64,000 nucleotides of DNA from Nocardioides daedukensis (GTDB lineage Bacteria > Actinomycetota > Actinomycetes > Propionibacteriales > Nocardioidaceae), in assembly GCF_013408415.1 (NCBI RefSeq), contig NZ_JACCAA010000001.1:3658001-3722000 (forward strand), read 5' to 3'. Of this stretch, positions 59,331 to 64,000 are shown piece after piece. Each line of letters begins with the position of its first letter. Position 1 is the first letter of the stretch. Below the pieces are notes generated by a model. The model saw only the letters and a list, made by a program, of their open reading frames with translations, ran no database searches and was not told the DNA's origin. The translations under genes were made by a program, and so were the position numbers.

Positions 59331-60188
59331 ATGGCACGCACACCCCTGGTCTCGGAGCGCATCGGGCAGTTCTTCATGGGAGAGGACCGGCTCGAGTACA
59401 CCGAGTTCGGTTCGGGGGACCGGTGGGTGGTCCTGATCCACGGGCAGCTCATGGTGCGCCGGATGTGCCAGCCACTGGCGCGCGCGCTGGCCGCCGAGGG
59501 CAACCACGTGATCACCCTCGACCTGCTCGGGCACGGTCGTTCGGATCGCCCGGACGACCCGATGGTCTATTCGATCCCGGCCTTCGGCGAGCAGGTGCTC
59601 GCGCTGCTCGACCACCTCGGTGTCGACACCGCGATCGTCGGGGGAGTCTCCCTGGGCGCCAACGTCGCGCTCGAGGTCGCCGACGCTGCACCTGAGCGGG
59701 TGCAGGGACTCCTGGTCGAGATGCCGGTGCTGGACAACGCGGTCGAGGCGGCCGTGGGGGCCTACGGACCGATGATGCTCGCGGCGCGCCACCTGCCGCT
59801 CTCGGTGCGGGCAGTGCGCGCGGTGACTCGTCCGGTGCCCCGCGGGCTGGTGCCGTTCTGGGCCGGGATCGGCCTGGACATCTGTGACCAGAGACCAGGC
59901 TCGATGGCCGCCATCCTGCACGGGATCGTCTTCGGGCGCCTGGCCCCGCCGTCGAGCCGACGGCGAGCACTCGACGTACCGACGATGGTGGTCGGTCATC
60001 GCTCGGACCCGATCCATCCCGCCGCCGACGCCGCGATGCTCGCCGCAGAGGTGCCGGGCGCGCAGTTCGTGCAGGCGCGCAGCATCCTGGAGTGGCGGCT
60101 CACGCCCGAGCGACTGGACGGGCTCGCGGCCGACTTCGTCGCCCGGTGCTGGCAGACACGGTCCGGGAGTGCCGCCAACCGCGCCTGA
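59331..60188 (+). CDS. Alpha/beta hydrolase fold protein
   Basis: The 285-residue hydrolase has VVLIHGQLMVRR (oxyanion), LLGHGRSDRPDD and the nucleophile elbow GGVSLGANVALE (Ser near 109). A catalytic Asp/His pair is less clear (GHRSDPIHPAADA near 225 gives Asp and His). Substrate unknown; it is cytoplasmic. TAGATT at 59318-59323 is 13 bases before the ATG. recO starts 17 bases after its stop. Confidence 0.8.
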   Translation: MARTPLVSERIGQFFMGEDRLEYTEFGSGDRWVVLIHGQLMVRRMCQPLARALAAEGNHVITLDLLGHGRSDRPDDPMVYSIPAFGEQVLALLDHLGVDTAIVGGVSLGANVALEVADAAPERVQGLLVEMPVLDNAVEAAVGAYGPMMLAARHLPLSVRAVRAVTRPVPRGLVPFWAGIGLDICDQRPGSMAAILHGIVFGRLAPPSSRRRALDVPTMVVGHRSDPIHPAADAAMLAAEVPGAQFVQARSILEWRLTPERLDGLAADFVARCWQTRSGSAANRA

Positions 60189-60205
60189 CCCGGCACAATG
60201 GGGGC

Positions 60206-60934
60206 ATGCCCCTGTATCGAGCCGAAGCCGTGGTGCTGCGCACCCACAAGCTCGGTGAGGCGGACCGGATCATCAGCCTGCTCACCCGTGAGCACGGTCT
60301 GGTCCGTGCCGTGGCCAAGGGCGTACGGCGCACCACCTCGCGGTGGGGCTCACGTCTCGAGCCCTTCACCCACGTCGACCTGCAGCTGGCCGAGGGCCGC
60401 AACCTCGACGTGATCACCCAGGCCGAGACGATCGACCCGTTCTCCTCGCGCCTCGGCATGGACTACGAGCGCTACACGGCGGGCACCGCGATGCTCGAGA
60501 CGGCCGAGCGTCTCATCATCGAGGAGCGGCAGCCGGCCCTGCAGCAGTTCCTCCTGCTGGTCGGTGGCCTGCGCGCGCTGACCAGTCCCGAGCGCCGGGC
60601 CGGTCAGGTGCTCGACTCCTACTTCCTCCGGTCGCTCTCGGTGGCCGGCTATGCGCCGTCGTTCGACGCGTGCGCCCGGTGCGATGCACCGGGACCGCAT
60701 CGTTGGTTCAACCCGTCGGCCGGTGGCGTGCTGTGCAGCACCTGCCGTCTGCCGGGATCGGCGAACCCCTCTGGCGAGACGATCACCGTGCTGGGTGGCC
60801 TGCTGGCAGGGGACTGGCCCCTGGTCGAGCGCAGCGAGCCGCGCCACCTCAAGGAGGCGAGCGGCCTGGTCTCCGCCTATCTGCAGTGGCACCTGGAGCG
60901 GAACCTGCGCTCCTTGGCCTACGTCGAGCGCTGA
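60206..60934 (+). CDS. recO: DNA repair protein RecO
   Basis: The 242-residue protein works with RecR to load RecA on gapped DNA. The N-terminal OB fold (RAEAVVLRTHKLGEADRIISL) and the C-terminal helical part with Cys residues CARCDAPG and CSTCRLPG (zinc) are typical. CACAAT at 60194-60199 lies 12 bases before the ATG. The order recO, regulator, uppS is close to Rv2362c-Rv2361c. Confidence 0.94.
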   Translation: MPLYRAEAVVLRTHKLGEADRIISLLTREHGLVRAVAKGVRRTTSRWGSRLEPFTHVDLQLAEGRNLDVITQAETIDPFSSRLGMDYERYTAGTAMLETAERLIIEERQPALQQFLLLVGGLRALTSPERRAGQVLDSYFLRSLSVAGYAPSFDACARCDAPGPHRWFNPSAGGVLCSTCRLPGSANPSGETITVLGGLLAGDWPLVERSEPRHLKEASGLVSAYLQWHLERNLRSLAYVER

Positions 60935-60959
60935 GCCGGACCGGGTCCGGCCTCCTCCG

Positions 60960-61415
60960 TCACTCGACGGTGATCTCGTTGAGCACCCAGTGATCGACGG
61001 TGTCGTTGAACCGGGTGATCGCGTCGAGGAACGACGTACGCTCCTCCTCGGACCACTCGGTGAGCATGGCGTCGAGCATCCGGCGTCGGTGATCGCGTGC
61101 CTCGACCACGGCCTTCGTGCCGACCTCGGTCAGGCTGAGCACCGAGGCCCGACGGTCCGTCTCGTCGACGGTCTTCTCGGCCAGCCCGAGGCGTACGACG
61201 GCCTGCGCCTGGCGGGTGATCGTCGACGGATCGAGGCGGAAGGTGGTCGCGATCGCGCCGAGTCGCTGTGGCCCCTCGTCCGCGAGGAGGCACAGGATGC
61301 CATAGCTGGAGCGCTCCAGTTCCACCTCGCCGCTGGCGGTCCGGACATGGATTGCCTGGGTGCGACGGAGCATCTTGAAGAGCTGCTGCTCGATCAGGTC
61401 GTTCGCGTTAACCAC
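60960..61415 (-). CDS. MarR family transcriptional regulator
   Basis: The 151-residue regulator has the winged helix (SSYGILCLLADEGPQRLGAIATTFRLDPSTITRQAQAVVRLGLAEKTVDETDRRAS; anchors LGAIATTFRLDPSTITRQ near 55 and DRRASVLSLTEVG near 92) with flanking dimer helices. GTG at 61415 is the best start; it is divergent from uppS. Targets and ligand unknown. It interrupts the otherwise conserved recO-uppS order. Confidence 0.85.
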   Translation of the reverse strand: MVNANDLIEQQLFKMLRRTQAIHVRTASGEVELERSSYGILCLLADEGPQRLGAIATTFRLDPSTITRQAQAVVRLGLAEKTVDETDRRASVLSLTEVGTKAVVEARDHRRRMLDAMLTEWSEEERTSFLDAITRFNDTVDHWVLNEITVE

Positions 61416-61493
61416 GAGGGCAGCATAGAGCCCTGAACGCCGTTCGGGTGCACCATCCACGAGAATCTCGACACCGAGTCCTAGGGTGTCACC

Positions 61494-62258
61494 GTGAGCC
61501 GATCGATTCGACCGCCCCGCCCGCATCCCTCCGGAGCTCGTCCGCCGGCCATCCCCCGGGAGCTGGTGCCGCGCCATGTCGCGGTGGTGATGGACGGGAA
61601 CGGTCGTTGGGCCAAGGAGCGTGGGCTGCCCCGGACCGCTGGCCACGAGCAGGGGGAGTCGTCGCTGTTCGACGTGGTGGAGGGCGCGATCGAGATCGGC
61701 GTGAAGGCGATCAGTGCCTATGCCTTCTCCACGGAGAACTGGTCGCGCTCGCCCGACGAGGTGCGGTTCCTGATGGGGTTCAACCGGGACGTGATCCGCC
61801 GTCGCCGCGACGAGATGCACGAGCTCGGGGTGCGTGTCCGCTGGGCCGGCCGAACACCCCGGCTGTGGAAGTCGGTGATCCGGGAGCTCCAGGTCGCCGA
61901 GGAGCTGACCAAGGACAACACGGTCTGCACGCTGACGATGTGTGTGAACTACGGCGGTCGTGCAGAGGTGGCCGACGCCGCCCGCTCGATCGCCGAGGCC
62001 GTCGCCGCCGGTCGCCTGGACCCGAAGAAGGTCGACGAGAAGACCTTTGCCAAGCACCTCTATGTGCCCGAGCTCGCCGATGCGGACCTGATCTGGCGTA
62101 CGTCCGGGGAGCAGCGGTTGTCGAACTTCATGCTGTGGCAGGCGGCGTACAGCGAGTTCGTCTTCTCCGACGTGCTCTGGCCCGACGTCGACCGACGGCA
62201 CCTGTGGGAGGCCGTCGACACCTATGCGCGCCGCGATCGGCGGTACGGCTCCGCCTGA
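61494..62258 (+). CDS. uppS: Isoprenyl transferase (decaprenyl/undecaprenyl diphosphate synthase)
   Basis: The 254-residue cis-prenyltransferase makes the polyprenyl diphosphate lipid carrier for cell-wall synthesis. [14 protein letters not shown] with Asp34 is the diphosphate/Mg site; also [14 protein letters not shown] and [17 protein letters not shown] at 61482-61487 is exactly 12 bases before the GTG (leaderless). Locus-4 repeats start about 12 bases after the stop. Confidence 0.96.
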   Translation: MSRSIRPPRPHPSGARPPAIPRELVPRHVAVVMDGNGRWAKERGLPRTAGHEQGESSLFDVVEGAIEIGVKAISAYAFSTENWSRSPDEVRFLMGFNRDVIRRRRDEMHELGVRVRWAGRTPRLWKSVIRELQVAEELTKDNTVCTLTMCVNYGGRAEVADAARSIAEAVAAGRLDPKKVDEKTFAKHLYVPELADADLIWRTSGEQRLSNFMLWQAAYSEFVFSDVLWPDVDRRHLWEAVDTYARRDRRYGSA

Positions 62259-62269
62259 CCGCCGAGACG

Positions 62270-62352
62270 CCGAGCCGGCAGTTGTTGACGCCGCGTTGCG
62301 CCGAGCCGGCAGTTGTTGACGCCGCGTGTACGTCGAGTCGGCAGTTGTTGAC
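62270..62352 (+). repeat. Tandem CAGTTGTTGACG repeat, three units, cut by IS30 (locus 4)
   Basis: CAGTTGTTGACG occurs at 62279, 62310 and 62342 (spacing 31 and 32), each after GAGCCGG or GAGTCGG. The third copy is followed after GGGGTGAA by the left end of the IS element, so the array is probably truncated. Same family as locus 1. Confidence 0.88.
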
Positions 62353-62360
62353 GGGGTGAA

Positions 62361-62383
62361 TTCAAGGCGTGACTGCAACAGCA
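62361..62383 (+). repeat. IS30 left terminal inverted repeat
   Basis: Begins TTCAAG and ends GTGACTGCAACAGCA; differs from the right repeat at one inner base (G versus C at position 7). Confidence 0.88.
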
Positions 62384-62403
62384 CCTGATCTTGGAGGTGC
62401 TGG

Positions 62404-63651
62404 ATGGCTGATCCGCGGGGTCAGTTGCGTCGTGAGATACGACGTTTTTGGGGAGCGCTCGGCTCGGGCAGTGATCTTGGGGAGGCTGCTGGTGAGGCCG
62501 GCGTGGCGGTGCGTACGGCTTACCGCTGGATGCGTGAGTGTGGCGGCGTGCGTGCCATCAGAGTCGAAGAACCCTCGGCGTATCGGGTCGGTTTTGAAGA
62601 CCGTGAGCGGATCGCGTTCGGCCTGGCCGCGGGCTGGAGTTTCACAGCGATCGGCCGCGAACTGTGCCGCCCGACATCGACCGTGACGCGAGAGGTCCGC
62701 CTCAACATGCGACACCGACGCTCACGCCGGGTCGGGTACGACGGTTCCCTGCGAGGAATCGATTGGATCCATGATTGGGAGTACCTGCCCAGCCGTGCAC
62801 AGTTGAGGGCTGAGAATGCCGCCAACCGCAAGCAGCAGACCAAGCTGACGGCGAACCCCCGCCTGGCCGAGGAGATTCAGAGCAGGCTTGATCGGGAGGA
62901 CAGCCCCGAGCAGATCGCTCATCGGCTGAGGATCGACTTTCCTGACGAGGAGGAGATGCGGGTGTCGCACGAGACGATCTACAAGGAGCTCTACGTCCAA
63001 GGTCGTGGCGCGCTACGTCGTGACCTGCACCAGAAGTTGCGCACCGGCCGCGCCGTGCGCAGACCACGCAGCACCGTGGGGGCACGCCAGGAGCGTGGCC
63101 GGATCGCGGGCATGGTCAACATCAGCGAACGACCCGAGGAAGTCGAGGGTCGCGCTGTTCCAGGGCACTGGGAAGGCGACCTGATCTGTGGCAGCAACAA
63201 CGCCTCGGCCATCGGCACGCTCGTCGAGCGTGCCACTCGCTACGTGATGCTGCTGCACCTTCCCACCGCCCACGGCGCCGATGCAGTGCAGGACGCCATG
63301 GTCGAGGCGATGAGCCGACTGCCCCAGCAACTGCGCCGCACACTGACCTGGGACCAGGGCAAAGAGATGTCCAACCACGTCCAGATCACCGCAGCCACCG
63401 ACCTCGACATCTACTTCTGTGACCCTCACTCACCTTGGCAACGCGGCACCAACGAGAACACCAACGGCCTGCTGCGCCAGTACTTCCCCAAAGGCACCGA
63501 CTTATCCGGTTACACCGCCGACTACCTCGAGTTCGTCGCCACCCGCCTCAACACCCGCCCCCGCAAAACCCTCGACTGGCGAACACCAGCAGAAGCCCTA
63601 GACGAACTACTCTCAAACCCACCACAACCTGCTGTTGCAGTCACGGCTTGA
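62404..63651 (+). CDS. IS30-family transposase
   Basis: The 415-residue transposase has an N-terminal helix-turn-helix (SFTAIGRELCRPTSTVTREV, near 80-100), then the DDE catalytic domain: GHWEGDLICG (first Asp, near 258), LTWDQGKEMSNH (second Asp) and SPWQRGTNENTNGLLRQYFPKG (Glu; quoted as QRGTNENTNGLLR). The frame is complete, and GGAGGT lies five bases before the ATG. Its stop is inside the right terminal repeat. It is less GC-rich at its 3' end than neighbouring genes, as expected of a mobile gene. Confidence 0.93.
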   Translation: MADPRGQLRREIRRFWGALGSGSDLGEAAGEAGVAVRTAYRWMRECGGVRAIRVEEPSAYRVGFEDRERIAFGLAAGWSFTAIGRELCRPTSTVTREVRLNMRHRRSRRVGYDGSLRGIDWIHDWEYLPSRAQLRAENAANRKQQTKLTANPRLAEEIQSRLDREDSPEQIAHRLRIDFPDEEEMRVSHETIYKELYVQGRGALRRDLHQKLRTGRAVRRPRSTVGARQERGRIAGMVNISERPEEVEGRAVPGHWEGDLICGSNNASAIGTLVERATRYVMLLHLPTAHGADAVQDAMVEAMSRLPQQLRRTLTWDQGKEMSNHVQITAATDLDIYFCDPHSPWQRGTNENTNGLLRQYFPKGTDLSGYTADYLEFVATRLNTRPRKTLDWRTPAEALDELLSNPPQPAVAVTA

Positions 63652-63652
63652 A
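63630..63652 (-). repeat. IS30 right terminal inverted repeat
   Basis: On the plus strand it reads TGCTGTTGCAGTCAC and ends GCTTGAA, the complement of the left end except one base. It contains the transposase stop codon. Confidence 0.88.
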
Positions 63653-63662
63653 CTCAAGCGGG

Positions 63663-64000
63663 TCACAGATGCCGAGTCCGGCGATCAAAACTCTGCCGAG
63701 CCTCCGCGACCGCACTGCGCAGCGCCCAGTCAGCATCCTTGCGGTGACCGAGCACGTCTTCCCTGCGAAACTCCTCGATCTGCCATCCAGCCTGTTCCCG
63801 CATCCGGGTGCGCCGGTGCCTGTCGTGGGCGGCATCGCTCGCCGAGTGCCATTCCTCGCCGTCGTACTCGGCGGCGAAGCGGATCTCCTCCAGGCCCATG
63901 TCGAGATAGAAGATCTCCCTGCCGTCCTCGACGTACGGGATCTGCAGGCGCGGCTTGGGCAGTCCGCCGTCGTACCAGAGCAGCCGCAGGCCTGATTCGC
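63663..64000 (-). CDS. DUF559/endonuclease-like domain protein, 3' part
   Basis: The last about 112 residues of a larger protein; the frame stays open to the window edge. ESGLRLLWYDGGLPKPRLQI and IRFAAEYDGEEWHSA then RTRMREQAGWQIEEFRREDV are typical of the DUF559 (Vsr-like, PD-(D/E)XK fold) C-terminal domain found after an AbiEi-like N-terminus in Actinobacteria. E-Y-D-G-E-E-W-H carries the acidic nuclease-like residues. Whether it is a nuclease, or a type IV toxin-antitoxin regulator part, is unknown. The IS30 element lies 11 bases after its stop. Confidence 0.75.
   Translation of the reverse strand, partial: ESGLRLLWYDGGLPKPRLQIPYVEDGREIFYLDMGLEEIRFAAEYDGEEWHSASDAAHDRHRRTRMREQAGWQIEEFRREDVLGHRKDADWALRSAVAEARQSFDRRTRHL

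Larger units (their letters stand above)
62361..63652 (+). mobile_element. IS30-family insertion sequence, complete
   Basis: A 1292-base element with 23-base terminal inverted repeats (62361-62383 and 63630-63652) sharing 22 of 23 positions, one intact transposase gene and its own ribosome site. No clear 2-3 base target duplication is seen next to these ends. It is inserted at the end of the locus-4 repeat, and its right end is 11 bases from the stop of a DUF559-type gene. Confidence 0.9.

Noticed and set aside
62358..63656. Target-site duplication of the IS30 element
   Set aside because: The 2-3 bases on either side of all plausible end positions do not match, so no duplication is claimed.

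Overview
The window is high-GC DNA with many GTG starts, 1-4 base gene overlaps and very few AT-rich promoters. It reads as an actinobacterial chromosome. Gene content and order (proA, nadD-rsfS-phosphatase, comEA-comEC-holA-rpsT, lepA, hemW, hrcA-dnaJ-rsmE, phoH-ybeY-CNNM-era, recO-uppS) match the conserved block known from Mycobacterium tuberculosis (about Rv2361c to Rv2427c) and other Actinobacteria. The 10-methyl fatty acid gene pair and the overall style suggest a Nocardioides-like member of the Propionibacteriales; the genus is an inference.

Layout. 1-5.5 kb: glycogen breakdown (3' end of a glucan phosphorylase, glgX) with a channel-like protein and a secreted lipase. 5.5-8.8 kb: enoyl-CoA hydratase, a small membrane protein, and the electron transfer flavoprotein genes etfB-etfA. 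8.8-12.1 kb: proA, a 49-residue membrane peptide, nadD-rsfS-histidine phosphatase, and tRNA-Ala(GGC). 12.2-16.4 kb: universal stress protein, a two-component system, an SDR enzyme and a lipoprotein. 16.6-25.3 kb: leuS behind a leucine attenuator, degV, comEA-comEC, holA, a 90-base palindrome, and rpsT. 25.5-33.4 kb: acetyltransferase, lepA, hydrolase, kinase, MOSC protein and acyl-CoA ligase. 33.5-40.5 kb: hemW, DUF3097, PadR regulator, MBL hydrolase, CIRCE-hrcA-dnaJ-rsmE. 40.6-47.3 kb: cytochrome P450, sigma factor with a membrane partner, HIT, phoH-ybeY-CNNM and a cytidine-deaminase-like protein. 47.4-53.3 kb: methyltransferase, a 10-methyl fatty acid pair (bfaA/bfaB type), a siderophore-interacting protein and era. 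53.3-62.3 kb: two coupled septum-formation-like lipoproteins, a flavodoxin-like protein, leuA behind a leucine leader peptide, a voltage-sensor-only protein, FKBP, recO, MarR and uppS. 62.3-64 kb: a complete IS30-family element and the end of a DUF559-type gene.

Themes. (1) leuS and leuA each sit behind a short Leu-rich leader peptide whose start codon is at or next to the predicted transcription start. (2) About twenty genes carry a TANNNT-like hexamer 6-9 bases before the start codon, which implies leaderless transcripts; this also helped choose starts. (3) Four intergenic loci carry a shared short tandem repeat (core CAGTTGTTG, period 22 or 31-33), one of them cut by the IS30 element. (4) A near-perfect 90-base palindrome lies between holA and rpsT. 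Points 2-4 are the least explained by ordinary annotation.

No gene-free stretch reaches 300 bases, apart from the leuS leader region (16431-16744), which is described feature by feature.
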